Source of the DNA: Undaria pinnatifida
Lineage: Eukaryota; Sar; Phaeophyceae; Laminariales; Alariaceae
Direction of reading: 5' to 3'
DNA length: 64,000 nt
NCBI GenBank assembly: GCA_012845835.1
Contig: JABAKD010000025.1
Span: forward strand, 14,981,966-15,045,965
The notes under the pieces were generated by a model. The model searched no databases. It saw only the letters and a list, made by a program, of their open reading frames with translations, and was not told where the DNA came from. Positions within the stretch are counted from its first letter, which is position 1, and each line of letters starts with the position of its first letter. A program made the position numbers and the translations under genes. Positions 44,877 through 56,040 of this stretch are shown one piece after another.

Positions 44877-45543
44877 ATGCTGCTCGCGGGCGAGAAGCTG
44901 ATCCCCACGTGGCGTGCCGGGGGTCGTGTTTTGTGGCCGGCCCTGTGCGCTTCGTTCTGTCTCTTGACTCGCGCGTCAGAAATGTTCGCGGAAACCCGGT
45001 TACGAGTTCACGAGACTTATTGTTTGCGGCGTGCTGATGTTGCATTCTTTTGCGGAAATATTCAGCTTACTGTTGCGCAGTGGCCAACCGCGGATCATGT
45101 CAAGGTTCGATTTCGCGGGCCGCAGGGTGACCAACCGCGGAAAGGGGCGGTTGTCACGCATGTGCGAAAGGGTCCGTCGATGCGCGTGGGGGAAGGTGGC
45201 GGCGCCGTCGATCTAATGATCGAATTGATGTCTTGTTACTTGTTTCTTCCCTCTTCGGCCCCCTGCCCCCTTGGTTGCGTGTGTCGTTGGTAATGGCAGA
45301 TGGTCCATGTGGACACAACATCAAGCGACGGTAGCTTTGTGGAAAGTGGTTGCGTTGGCGGGTGTGCGTGCGGAGGAGTACGCCTTGCACTCCCTGAGGA
45401 TTGGAGGCGCAACGCACTTGTCGGCAGGGGGTGCAACACCGGCGGTGTTGCAGCGTGAGGGCCGATGGGCTCTGACTAGTTGGGCAAACGCGGAATTACA
45501 AAGAAGTGTGTTATCCCGTGTGCACTCTACGATTCGAGGGTAG
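44877..45543 (+). pseudogene. DIRS element tyrosine recombinase
   Basis: Box I is CLLTRASEMFAETRL with the catalytic Arg. Box II is LHSLRIGGATHLSAGG, giving the H-x-x-R pair, followed by LQREGRWALTSWANAELQ. The usual nucleophile Tyr about 10 residues after GRW is not visible (SWANAELQ instead). A frameshift near 45270-45290 separates the two boxes. The frame ends at TAG 45541-45543, 60 bp before B1. Confidence 0.75.
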
Positions 45544-45605
45544 GGGGTGGCGGGGGGGGGTGGGACTACATTCGTAATACGGGTCAACTACCAGTTTGTG
45601 CTGGA

Positions 45606-45989
45606 GGCTGGCGTCGAGAGTTCGATGTCACCAGTTGGGTTGGGAGTTGACTCGTGTATACGGATGTTAGCGTGGGGTTGCCGGCGGGGCAGCCCCGGGG
45701 TATTCCCATCTCCAACCCCCCTCTCCGGGCGGGGGGTTGCGCATTAATGTAATACAACTTCGAAAGCAAAGTGCAAAGCAGAATATTATCGAAGTATGAG
45801 AAAATATGGGTTTTGTACGTACGTAAGAAGTTTGACCAATCAGATCAATGCGGTAATTCATAGTCGTATGAGCGATAGCACTGGGCACACCTGGCCCAGC
45901 TGTGTAGGCGACGACCGGCACGCGGAGCGCGTAGGGGAGCAGAGTCAGAGCTTACAGGTCCAAGGTGTGATACAGACTAGTTTAAGTTC
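45606..45989 (+). repeat. DIRS element B1-A2 junction
   Basis: B1 (172 bp, from 'ggctggcgtcgagagttc') abuts A2 at gtgcaaa/gcagaat. The junction reproduces what a circularised element would show and is the presumed recombination site. Confidence 0.88.
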
Positions 45990-46528
45990 CCACCCACCCG
46001 CCCGTGCTTTTGAGGGAGTCAGTGGAGGGGGAGTTAATCGGTCGCAGTAACGTTGCGCGTGTTTGTTACTGTTTTGGCAAACGTACCCGTTTTCGCTGAA
46101 GATGCGACGAGGTTTTGTAGATTGCGCAGGTTTGCGGTGGGTGCTAGCCGCATCAGTGTTATAGCGTGGTGCAAGGGGTGTTCGTTGTTGTGTTTTTTTT
46201 TTTCAGCATGTGTAATATCTGAGTATCCCTCCGTGCGGTGGGGGTACGTATGACTGTGTTACGCAGATATTATGTTGATAGTTAACAGCGAACGTTGTGG
46301 CAGTGCATCGGCTCGGATTTAGCGCGCAATCTGAAAGTGTGGGAGAGGGAATTATCCGTATATTGGCAAGTAAGTGCATTTGTTTAATGTGCATGGTGTG
46401 TGCAGGCGTGCAAATGTTATAGCATATTTATTACACGCGTGTGTACGTTTTTTTATATGCTGCACGTTATAGGCGGTTGCCTCGTATGTCTTCTTCGAGT
46501 TGCCAACGATTGTTCGTCGTTGGTTGTT

Positions 46529-46699
46529 GGCTGGCGTCGAGAGTTCGATGTCGCCAGTTGGTTGGGAGTTGACTCGTGTATACGGATGTTAGCGTGGGGT
46601 TGCCGGCGGGGCAGCCCCGGGGTATTCCCATCTCCAACCCCCCTCTCCGGGCGGGGGGTTGCGCATTAATGTAATACAACTTCGAAAGCAAAGTGCAAA
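46529..46699 (+). repeat. DIRS element split repeat B2
   Basis: 171 bp, differing from B1 by a 1-base gap and one substitution near the start, ending 'aaagtgcaaa' followed by host 'ccaggccccc'. Confidence 0.88.
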
Positions 46700-47080
46700 C
46701 CAGGCCCCCACGTCCTTCAAAACTCCGCCTCCTCCCCCTCACCGGTTATTCGACTCACAGGATTTACTTGATACAAGGATGCATTTCCCTCCACAGCTGT
46801 CAAATTTTGTCCCCCTCAGAAACGGGTTTCATAGTTTCCGCGCACAGACTGACTAAAATCACCCTGTTGACCCTGATAGCTACACTGTAGTTGTAAGGGG
46901 AGTCGCCGACCTATATCCTTAATGAGGACACACAACTCGTAATACGCGCGATCGGAGTATCACACACAGCTCGCAAAAATGAGTTTTCGACGAAATCTTC
47001 GATCTCACAGCTGGAGTGTATTTTCATTTTTTATAATATATAATATTATAAAAATTAAAATACACTCCAGCTGTGAGATC
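46700..47080 (+). repeat. C-rich repeat remainder, MSFDEIF copy and small hairpin
   Basis: Host sequence resumes after the retroelement. The MSFDEIF unit (46800-47045) has an extra T after ATGAGTTT, shifting its short frame. An inverted stub (47045-47080) forms a nearly perfect hairpin around 'ataatatataatatta'. Confidence 0.7.
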
Positions 47081-47084
47081 ATAT

Positions 47085-47340
47085 ATGGTGGATGTGGGAC
47101 TCGAACCCACGATCCACAAAAAATATAATCTGTCGACGACGCCATTTGTTAAGGTATTAGTGGGGTATTGGTCCGTTTGACCACTTGCAAAAGGTTAACC
47201 AATATCTTACCCAAACTAAGCCTTTCAACACTCTTCCCCCCTGAAACGGCGGGATACCAGGTTGGCCGGATATACGTGCGGACCTGTCAAGATCCAAGCG
47301 GTTTCATTTCCTGAGTATACCGGGGAAAGTTCTTTTTTTT
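47085..47340 (-). repeat. SINE-like unit
   Basis: Minus-strand B-box 'gtgggttcgagtcccac' followed by atccaccat. A-box region 'taagatattggttaacc'. Confidence 0.6.
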
Positions 47341-47544
47341 ATTCTCCGGCGGATGGGGAAAAACAAAGCCTTAGCTCACCACACTTCCACGTATTTTCAT
47401 ACATACGCGTCGTGTGTCGATTTAACTCAGTTGCTTCCGCAGCCCAACGTTAGCTGGCGCACCCTTCGGATGCCATTATAGGTATAGCGTGAGCTGTCCC
47501 TATCAGTGGTCTTCGTTACAACCCCGGCAGCGCACACCGGGGAA

Positions 47545-47715
47545 ATTATTCTACAAGTTCGACATGGGGAACGTTTGAAAAAGTTTATTATTATTGAGGA
47601 TGGTGGGATTTGAACCCACGACCCGAAAAAAACATGGTCTGTCGACGACGCCATCAGTGGGTTAACCAATAATAGCTTACCCAAATTAAGCCTTATAACA
47701 CCCTCCCATTCTTCC
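47545..47715 (-). repeat. SINE-like unit, partial
   Basis: Carries the B-box and the A-box region but lacks about 50 bp between them ('gccatcagtgggttaacc'). Confidence 0.55.
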
Positions 47716-48700
47716 AGTCTTGAGGATCGAGGGAGGTCGAGTCAAAAGCAACACTACTACAAGCAGGACTGCCTAATATTCACCTACTACTACTTGTACA
47801 TCATACACTCCTACTACTACTGTATGTAGTAGCTTGCTCCTGCTACTACTGTATGCAATAGCTTGAAACTCGTTGCGCTCAGTTTGAAATACAGGGTTGG
47901 GGTTATCCTGCTAGGATGCATGAAAATCCACTGCATACCAGGTGCTACGTGGTTTAATAATGGCTTCTAAAAACGATGTTCATTACCGCCAATTTTACTC
48001 TTGATATTCATTTTTATTATTTTGAGCATCATCCCATCGATGTTGACATGGAATATCAGTGCCCATCAATGTCAGCAATACCATGAATAATTCAGTAACA
48101 TCGGCGGTATCTGCTACTATATGGTAATATTGAGCATCATGGCGTATTAGTATTGATGTTCAGTATTATTGCTATTAAAAATAAAAAGTACATATCATCC
48201 CCGATGTTGATATTGAACATCAGTGCCACTTCTTCTATCATGAGCATCATATAGCGGTATTATTCGGTGGGTGGTGATATATTGAATATGTCTCCAACTC
48301 ATGGTGTTTCCCACCACGTACGCGACACATACCGAAATTATTGCTGCCAACCCTCGGCCCACTAACTGTACGAAAACATCCAAGTGCGACTGGTATTCGC
48401 TGGTCAACCCTACCCATCACTGGTCACCAAGTGTCAACACATGTGACCTGGTATGTGGCAACGAGCACTTTTTATTCCACGTTACGGTACAGCATCCCCT
48501 GACCACGAATTCGTTTGCGCGTACAACAGTACAACGTGCACCCACCGCTATCACACTCTTCCCGCTGAATACTACTCTTTGTTTGGATCAATACATTAGC
48601 TCATGCCACACGTTTCCTCTAACTAAGAAAAGCGGTGAGGTTCATTTATGTGAGTACGCGCAACACCATTATTATATAGGTGGAAAAATACGTATAGTTG
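47716..48700. other. AT-rich degenerate repeats, no firm gene
   Basis: TAC-rich stretches (47755-47880) then 'gatattgaacatcag' and 'gagcatcat' words to 48300, echoed at 49860-50070. A 136-codon frame (48301-48711) has low-complexity Thr/His/Pro runs and no splice sites; I do not call it. Confidence 0.4.
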
Positions 48701-48706
48701 TGTTAT

Positions 48707-49150
48707 GTTAAGGTATTAGTAGTGGAGTATTAGTCCGTTTGACCACTTGCAAAATGTTAACCAATAGATTACCCAAACTAAGCCTTATAACACTCTCCCC
48801 CGCTGAAACGGCAAGATAGCAGGTCGGCGAGATATACTGGCGGACCTATCAATTATCCAAGCCGTTTCATTTCCTGGGTATACCGGGGAGAGTATTTTTC
48901 AATTTCGCCAAGGGGAAAGTCTGAAAGAGTGTATTATGGTGGATGTGGGATTTGAACCCACGACCCAAAAAAACCATGGTCTGTCGACGACGTCATTTGT
49001 TAAGGAACTGGTGCGGTATTAGTCCGTTTGACCACCTGCAAAAGGTTAACCAATGGCTTACCCAAACTAAGCCTTATAACACTCTCCCCCCCTGAAACGG
49101 CGGGATAGCAGGTCGGCCGGACATACCGGCGGACCCGTCAATACATCCAA
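48707..49150 (-). repeat. SINE-like tandem pair
   Basis: The first unit (48707-49000) is nearly complete and shows the longest tRNA-like end in the window: on the minus strand 'gggttcaaatcccacat' followed by ccaccat. The second is truncated near 49150. Unit spacing is 292 bp. Confidence 0.65.
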
Positions 49151-49760
49151 GCCCACCATGGTACCTTTTCTGTGATTGGTTTGCCGTAGAGCCTTTCTGC
49201 TTCCCCCCGCCACACCGGCGGCACGCGGCAGGTTTTTAATGGGTGAATTTTGCCTTGTTGTAGGGTCTACGTTACTTTCAACTGTTTTTCTTCGCGTGTT
49301 CCTGGCTCCATAGCCAGACGGCTAGATGTGTGGGAGTGAGTTTTGAGGAGCCGCACTCATGGTCTAGTTCGTAGAACCAGAGTTTCTCCGAATCTCCCAT
49401 ATTTCTGCATAATATGCGACTCATCAGGGTGGGCTAGTGTTAAGATACGGCCTCGAAAGGCCTGTAATTTTCCGAATTTGAGATCATTTGAATGGGTTTC
49501 GTATGATAAGGTTGGCGTTTTATATTCGGGAAAGTTAGGATATAGATCGGAAGCACGAGCCTCCGATCTCAAAAGCTATCCGGGGCTCTGGTGGAATCGA
49601 ATAAAGCTACGTCTCTACGAAGGAAACGAAAGTGAGCACTCTCCGAGGACCTGCCAATTGAGACCTGCAGGGGGCACTCTGTGCTCCCACCTATAACTTT
49701 ACAGTTGCCTGTCTCCCTTTTTGCATTGCGACGCCCCCGGGATTTCACGTTACCCACATC
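49151..49760. other. compositional outlier, unknown
   Basis: A stretch free of C runs and of the local repeat families, open on the plus strand (49343-49696) and on the minus (49357-49572, RASDLYPNFPEYKTPTLSY). It looks foreign to its neighbours, but I cannot name it. It could be retroelement LTR or UTR DNA. Confidence 0.25.
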
Positions 49761-50504
49761 CCGAGGGGGGACCGTTTGTATTGAGTATCATCTCGTCGTG
49801 TTGATATTCACTACCAGTACAACCATCAACGATCACGTGGATGACGGTGATATTGCGTATATCATACCATGTTGATGTTGAATATCGGTGACATTGATCT
49901 CATCATGAGCATCAGGTATAGTAGTCTATAATTTAAGCATCGTCTCGTGATGATATCCAATAACAGCATCTCACATCATCGACACTGTGCTCTCCCATGG
50001 CGATATGAGATAACACCAACAAACAACACGGAGTATCATACCATGTTGATGTTGAATGCGGTATATATACTATGGTCGACCGTTGGATTAATGTGCTGGT
50101 CTACGGATATTGGGTTTCCCATACTTGGGGTAGAATAAACGTATGTCCTCCTGATAATGTAAGGGGTCTCAGAATGAAAACGGGTGTTGTATTTGAGACA
50201 AATGCTACGTACGCTACTTATAGAGGTGAAGCATTACTTTCGTTCTGACGGTGGCCCCTCGCTCGCGGAGTTCAGTTGTGAACCTTGAAGTAATTTTGAG
50301 AAGTAAACTAAAAGTGCAACCCGGTAAACAAACCCTTGAATTGGCCTAAATGGCACAATATATAGTCTAGTCTAGGAGTGTATATCTAGTCTAGAGTGTA
50401 TTTTAATTTTCATAATATATATTCGCGTTCTTGGTGCTCTCAAAAAATAAAGATGACATCTCGACGATTGTGTGCCCCGTGACTCAGAAACAAAAAATGG
50501 ACAA

Positions 50505-50840
50505 AAGCGCTACCTCTATAATGTAGCACGCGTCTTGCCATACAGCAATGGCGCTCGTATAAACTATACCTTTTCAGGATTCCATTTTTTGGATACGGCC
50601 AAAGTTCACCTCCCCTGGGGAGTTGGGTTCTGGGTTCAACCAAAAATGACGGAGCATATGTCCCCTATAAGGGACGCTTGCTGCGATAGGGGTACTCGTC
50701 GCACTACTAGGCTCAAAAACGTCCGAAGGACGAGGCTCCTTAACGCCTTTACAACTGGAAACCGTTTAGGGAGGACAAGTTACTTAGAATCGGTACAGGT
50801 GGGGGGTTTGGGGGCTCTCGACCCTTTTGGGGCCCCTGCA
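50505..50840 (+). repeat. CTAGGCCATGGG-relative with CAACTGGAAACC box
   Basis: Shares 'ctccttaacgcctttacaac' and 'tggaaaccgtttagg' with 57230 and 59460. The 187-codon frame across it is a repeat artefact. Confidence 0.45.
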
Positions 50841-51289
50841 CAGCCACCAAAAAACGACGATCGATTGCGGTATTTGCAAGCGTGTACGTACCAAAAGCGT
50901 CAGCGTGCAGCAGTACGAGTAGGACAGGATCATGCTGCACCCGTGCCGCACGGAAGAGTTTTTGAATTATTTTATTGTCTTCGTCGTTCGGACAACAATT
51001 GCATCATCGCCAACCAGCAGCGATCGATGCCGTAATCGTCGATCTTCGCCACCAGTGTTTTCCTCCGGAGTCTCAAACGGGTTAAGGGGCTAAACCCGTT
51101 GGGGGTTCAGCGGGAAGCTTGAATAAAATTGACGATTCCAGAATCGGTCACACGAAGCAGCCAAGTAGATGTGCTCAGTAGTGCGTTCAAAGCGTAACGG
51201 TAGGAGCTATACCGCTGCACGCACCGCATTTTGATACCATTTATAGGCTCATCCTACCGAAGAGGTGCACCCATATGTGTCCGAGGCCC

Positions 51290-51520
51290 TTACCTTCAGC
51301 TCTATACCCCAGCCAAAAATCGATTTTGAAGAAAAATGAAAAGAGCAACCCCGATGAACAATCCCATGGCCTAGGTATGTGAAAAAAAAATGTGGTAAAA
51401 AAGACAATGAAATTCTGACGATTTTGGGTTAAGGAGCACCGTCACACAAAAAATAAATTAGTTTAGGCAAAAAGTGTTACCTCCATCGTAACAGGCGTCA
51501 AATCGCTGCATGGATCGTTG
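51290..51520 (-). repeat. CTAGGCCATGGG-family repeat
   Basis: Inverted: 'agccaaaaatcgattttgaa', 'caatcccatggcctaggtat', 'gattttgggttaaggagcac' and 'cctccatcgtaacaggcgtc' in order. Confidence 0.6.
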
Positions 51521-52149
51521 ATAATGTCGAAAATCCCTCTTGTTTTTGGTTGACAAAAACGGGCCTCAAAGGGGCTATTGACCTAAAACCGTCGGAAGGG
51601 TGTCCTTGGTTTGCAGAATATGAATGACATATTGTACACCTAGGCCATGGGCTTGCTGATCGGGTTGCGGTTTATTTTTTTCATGAGCTTTTGGATCGGG
51701 TTGCGCTTTAATTGTTTGAACTGGTCGTGTTAAGGTGAGGTATAGCGCTCTTAAAGTGAGGAGCAGCCTCAGAAAAACAATGGTCGTCAGTTCGTACGCG
51801 CCTAGGTCCCAAACCAACCAGGTGCCACCCCAGTGGCGCAAAAGTCCTCGGGCATTCCCCGGTACGTCTACCTTGGATAACGCTGACACACTATACCAGG
51901 CCATGCCCCCATCATGCTGCTGTTGCCCTGACTAGGTACTTTCGTTGGGAAATGATCCGAAAGAGATTGCCTTAGTCCTCACGAACGATTTTTCGATACG
52001 CCCATCCGGGACAAACTCGGAACATACCGTACCAGTGCTGCAGGGGGTGTCGCGGTAGATTTGTCTTGCCGTTGAATTACCGCCCTCCATCCTTCCCTCC
52101 CCCCCTCCGCCCCCCGCCCCCCCACCTCCCCTCGAAGAATAAATGAAAC

Positions 52150-52650
52150 CACGCAAAAAACTTCGCGTCCCACACGGGCGCGCAAAGCAAAGAACTTACA
52201 AACTATGAAAGAAAAGGGGCTAAGGCACGATGAAACCACGCGTCCAAAGAACATATACGATCCCGGTCAATCACGAACCGGTCTACATTCGCCGCCTCCC
52301 GCCCGCTTCTCGCCGTTCAACATATCGGTGTGCAATCCTTCACAACGCAATGCCCCACACCCCATTTTGAAAGAAAACAACATACGCAACGAAAACCAAA
52401 AAAAAAATCCCGCAACGGCACGCCGAGCTAAGAACTCCCAAAATGGGGAGCACGAAAAAAAAGGCGCCGCGAGAAACGGCGAAACCGCGCATCGGTAAAG
52501 AGCAGGTACGATCCCAGCCAAGCATGGGTCGGTCCGCATTTCCCCGCCCCCTGTCCGCTCCGCACCGTTGAGCGTACCGGTGTATATGCGATTCCATGAT
52601 AAGGCAGAGACATGTTTTCGTTCGCGCGGACCGAATCGGCCCTAGAGAAC
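52150..52650 (+). repeat. two-copy tandem duplication, about 245 bp
   Basis: Both units carry 'aagaact(t/c)(a/c)caaa', 'tacgatcccrg', 'cgcctcccgcccgct'-like and 'ccgttgagcgtaccggtg'-like boxes. The first stretch (52080-52130) is a C-rich tract. Confidence 0.6.
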
Positions 52651-52817
52651 GTACTTTCAAGGAAAAGAAAAAGGCGATTCAGTTTGCCTGCCTGCCACTG
52701 CTGAGATTGTCTTCAAGAACGCCCGTGCATCACACACGTGTTGAGGGACACGAGTGTGGAGGATTGTCATGAGGCACGCCTGCCTGCCTGCCTGCCTGCC
52801 TGCATCCATGCATCCAG

Positions 52818-52909
52818 GCCCTTGCACACCGGTGTTGAACGAGAATACAAGCGAGAAAGATCATGTCGAGGCAAGCTTGACTGCCCCAGAACAAGTGCGG
52901 AAGATCATG
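52818..52909 (+). CDS. internal coding exon, unknown gene
   Basis: After a CCTG microsatellite, the acceptor 'gcatccatgcatccag' leads to 92 bp ending at the donor atg/gtaagc. The peptide is CTPVLNENTSEKDHVEAS then LTAPEQVRKIM, hydrophilic and protein-like. The phase is 2 in, 0 out. A possible next exon lies near 53310-53404 (DMRILQLHEMVLRMTATYD, donor gtaaga), but the phases do not obviously match. Family not recognised. Confidence 0.42.
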
Positions 52910-53019
52910 GTAAGCCCAGCTCCCTCCCTACGAGTCAGCACCAAACCTTCCTCGCTTCTTGGAAGTCTACAAGCGGCGAAGTGTATTAGGGCAAGACGGT
53001 GCATGCGCGCGGGGGGGGA

Positions 53020-53250
53020 AACGAAGGTGAGAGGATGGCGGGGGTGTACTCGTTTCATGCATAGCCGTAGTCTCAACATTGATCCTTACATCTCTACAAT
53101 GCCGGGACGGGGCATGACGAGTTTTCACCGACCAGAGGCAGACATCGCGTGCACCAAGCCGAAGCGAAGTAATGTGTTCGGCGAGTCGCATGGAGGGTGA
53201 GCTGCATCGTACCAAGACTCGTAAGGCGGACTTCCGCACCTTGCGCGTAC
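53020..53250 (+). repeat. segmental repeat shared with 55385-55620
   Basis: Both copies begin in a G run and share 'gccgtagtc', 'gttttcaccgaccag'-like, 'gtgttcggcgagtcgcatg' and 'cttccgcacctt'-like boxes over about 220 bp. Direct orientation, 2.4 kb apart. Confidence 0.7.
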
Positions 53251-53419
53251 TTTACTGCATGTGGATGACAGCAATGGGGGGGGCGGGTGGGGGGAGGTAG
53301 GGGGAACCCCGACTGGAAGCGGCCAGGAGAAAGACATGCGTATTCTTCAGTTACACGAGATGGTGTTACGCATGACAGCAACCTACGACACTGGCGTGTG
53401 TAAACGTAAGACAGCGGCA

Positions 53420-53705
53420 TCGCTACGGTAGAGGTGAACCTTTTTTTTTCTCAATACTCCTCCTCACTTGAAGAGCTCCCTACCTTTCTTGACCCATAAA
53501 CTGATTCGCAGAAACAAAAAAAAAAGAAAAAGCGTTACCCGACGAACAATCCCATCATGGTCTATCACAGGTATATGTACAACGAAAAAAATGCAAAAGA
53601 AAACGTGCAATCCCGACGGTTCGGGGCTAAGGAGCCCTCGCCCGTCAGAAACCATTTCAGAAAAAAAGAGCCACCTACATCGTAGCACGGGTCGTCGTGT
53701 AACAG
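53420..53705 (-). repeat. CTAGGCCATGGG-family repeat
   Basis: Inverted copy from 'ctcctcctcacttgaagagc' to 'acctacatcgtagcacgggt'. Confidence 0.6.
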
Positions 53706-54109
53706 CGGACACTGAGGCGAACGGTAGCGCCGTTTAACTTGAAATCGCCTCTCAAGTCAGATACTTACCAGCCCGGCAACAAACCTAAGCTCGATAGGAA
53801 CAAAGGTTGAAAACTGCTGTGCGAAACTTCGAGATCCTAGGGAGGGGATCACCAATAAACATCTCCAGGTCAACAAATGGATGTTTCAATATTCTCACAT
53901 ATCTGCATGGTAAATACAACTGTAAACGAGTTTCAGGTTTACTAATAAATAAAGTACCGCACGGCCTCACCTCCATCTAGAGAGTGTATATCAGGTGTTT
54001 TTGATACCGAGCTCCCATATACTATCGGACTGGTAATCCACTGATGAGAGCTTGTAACTACAGTCCATATGCTACTTCACAGAGGGGGGTGCCCCATATA
54101 AGGTGGTAT

Positions 54110-54740
54110 CCCAATTAAGGCGGTATCCCGATATAATGCGGTCAAAATCGCTTCGCGCGACGAAGGAATTACACTCATACGCTAGAACGAATAAGGCGGC
54201 TTACCCCGATAAGGCGGTCACATTGCTATAATGTCTAGAGACACATTACCGCCTTACCGCAGACCCCTAACGTAATCCTAACCCAAGCCCCAACGCTATA
54301 CGTGTGCACCTAATACTTATACCTGGGATCGGGGTGCAAAATGTGATGTGGTACGGGCGTGATGAGGGTAGAGGTGTTAAGCAATCAAAATGGAAGGGTG
54401 GTCTATTGAGCACCCCGTTTCAGCCGCTTCAACCCCAAAACAAACGCACAACGAGAGTAGCTATTTACAGTCCATGGGTTGCATCTCTTGCCTGCAGTCC
54501 ATACGCTACTCCACATACCCTAACCCTAATCCTAGCCCCAACCCTATAGTTGTGCACCCACCAAGAGGCAGCAGGGTGCCAAATAGATCCGGTCCGGGCG
54601 GGGTGAGGGTAGAGGTATTGACCAATTAAAACGGAGGTGTTGTCTATTGCGCATACCACATTTCAACCATTTCAACCCCACAGCACAAAAACACAAACAG
54701 TTGGGTGCATACTGTACTCAATTTCCGTGGTCCATAGATT
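54110..54740 (+). repeat. AAGGCGGTATCCC short repeats and 250-bp tandem pair
   Basis: 54110-54260 has several 'taaggcggtatcccgat' words. 54266-54515 and 54516-54740 are diverged copies of one unit ('ccctaa(c/t)', 'gggcg(t/g)g(a/g)tgagggtagagg', 'tttca(g/a)cc(g/a)cttcaacccc'). Confidence 0.6.
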
Positions 54741-54845
54741 GTAAACCGTCGACGTTCCCTTTTGGCACTGCACTCCCCACATAGAGAAAGACACCTGGAA
54801 CTTGGCTAGGAAAAGGTCAAGAGTTTTGGAAAAGGGTTTACTCAC

Positions 54846-54968
54846 CGTGGATGGGGCGGCGTCTGAGGGATTGAACTCCAGATCGTCTAGCAGGTCATCT
54901 GCCTCGTCGGCCTTCGCCTCCTCAAACCTTTCCAGCTCCGCAAGGCGACGTTTGTTTGGGGTCCGAAC
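54846..54968 (-). CDS. internal coding exon, acidic helical protein
   Basis: Exactly 41 codons between the acceptor 'ctcctcggcgtgccag' and the donor acg/gtgagt, phase 0 on both sides. The peptide runs VRTPNKRRLAELERFEEAKA then DEADDLLDDLEFNPSDAAPST: a charged helix followed by an acidic, possibly coiled-coil segment. The exon boundaries are among the clearest in the window. Flanking exons were not found within the repeats on either side. I do not recognise the protein. Confidence 0.55.
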
Positions 54969-55384
54969 CTGGCACGCCGAGGAGCGACGGACAAGAAACA
55001 GAGCAAACGCTGTTGCTGCAAGCTGTGCAATTGAGGGGAAAAATCCTTTGGTGTTTCCTTTCTTTGTAGGAGAACAGCTCCTGATTTTAATCCCTTCTGT
55101 TTTTCCTGGGGGGGTTTCAGGAGAAGAGAAAAACGGGGGAAGGGGTTCTTAGATGATAATGTTCCTGTGAGCAGCATGCAATAAAACGCATCAACAAACA
55201 GAGGAACACAAAATACGACTGTACGCACGACAGCAGGACTTCCAACGAGCACGAGACCAACCTGCCTCCCCGAGCGATGGAAGAGGACAACGGAAAAACA
55301 GAGCCAACACTGCCACTGAACAGACTAGACCTGAGAGTCGGAAGGATGTCACGAACTAATCGGTAGGTGTTGTTGGTCAACTAT

Positions 55385-55690
55385 TATTAGTAGCAGAGGG
55401 GGGGGGGTGTACTCAATTTGTGCATGGCCGTAGTCGTATGACCATAGACCCTCGCATCCCTAATATGCCGAACGGAGCACGCCGGGTTTTCACCAACCAG
55501 GCAGATATTGCTTGCACCAAGCGCGAAGCGCCGTGAGGTGTTCGGCGAGTCGCATGAAGGGTGAACTGCATCCTTCCAAGAATCGCTCGTAAGACGGACT
55601 TCGGTACCTCGTGCGTACTTCCTTGCTTATGGATAACGCCAATGAGTTACTTTGTTTTCAGGTGTGGCCGCTCCAGAGACAGCAATGGGG
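55385..55690 (+). repeat. segmental repeat, second copy
   Basis: Partner of 53020-53250. Near 55660 an acceptor-like 'ttactttgttttcag' leads into VAAPETAMGVLCNCLVGALL or another open frame, ending at a gtaagg donor at 55766. I cannot choose a frame, so no CDS is called. Confidence 0.55.
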
Positions 55691-56040
55691 GTACTATGTA
55701 ACTGCCTCGTGGGTGCCTTACTATGTTTCACACAACGTGATGCGACCATTCTGCTTGTGCGGAGTAAGGGTTCTCCACCCCGCACAATATGATCTACTCG
55801 TTAACCATCATGGTGACCGCCATAAAATAAAAATAAGACGATACCCTGGTTGTCCAGCTCACGCAGTGAATGACATGTTTTACAGCGCCGTTGCCAACCA
55901 ACGCCAATCCCAATATGCATAGAATGCTTCACAGCGTCGGTGCCAACCGAGGCCAACTATTGTACGTATATTTTACGTGGGGGGCAGTAGCAGAGGGGGG
56001 GGGGGGCGGCAGCTATAAGGAGTGAACGTCGCCAACTCAC

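Larger units (their letters stand above)
40485..46699 (+). mobile_element. DIRS-order retroelement with split direct repeats (PAT/Ngaro/TOC-like)
   Basis: Order: A1 (40485-40696), ORFs, B1 (45606-45777) joined to A2 (45778-45989), spacer, B2 (46529-46699). This A1-ORFs-B1A2-B2 plan is the hallmark of DIRS-type elements that replicate through circles and integrate by tyrosine recombinase rather than integrase. There is no target duplication: the host reads gatcaaaa/ccaggccccc with the element inserted at the slash. The coding region has a gag-like ORF, RT with YVDD, RNase H and a tyrosine recombinase, all with frameshifts or stops, so the copy looks dead. The A copies are nearly identical, as are the B copies, suggesting modest age. 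Confidence 0.88.

Noticed and set aside
40485-46699. LTR retrotransposon
   Set aside because: The repeats are split (A1, B1-A2, B2) rather than a simple terminal pair, there is no integrase, and a tyrosine recombinase follows RNase H.
47088-47230. Functional tRNA genes on the minus strand
   Set aside because: The T-arm is good, but the 5' and 3' acceptor halves do not pair and the A-box to B-box distance is too long without a recognisable intron.
49540-49562. Sequencing-adapter remnant (agatcggaag)
   Set aside because: Only ten bases agree before it diverges; this is expected by chance and the surroundings are continuous.
50472-51035. 187-codon ORF as a gene
   Set aside because: It runs across dispersed-repeat boxes shared with 57.2 and 59.5 kb, and its amino-acid order changes between copies.
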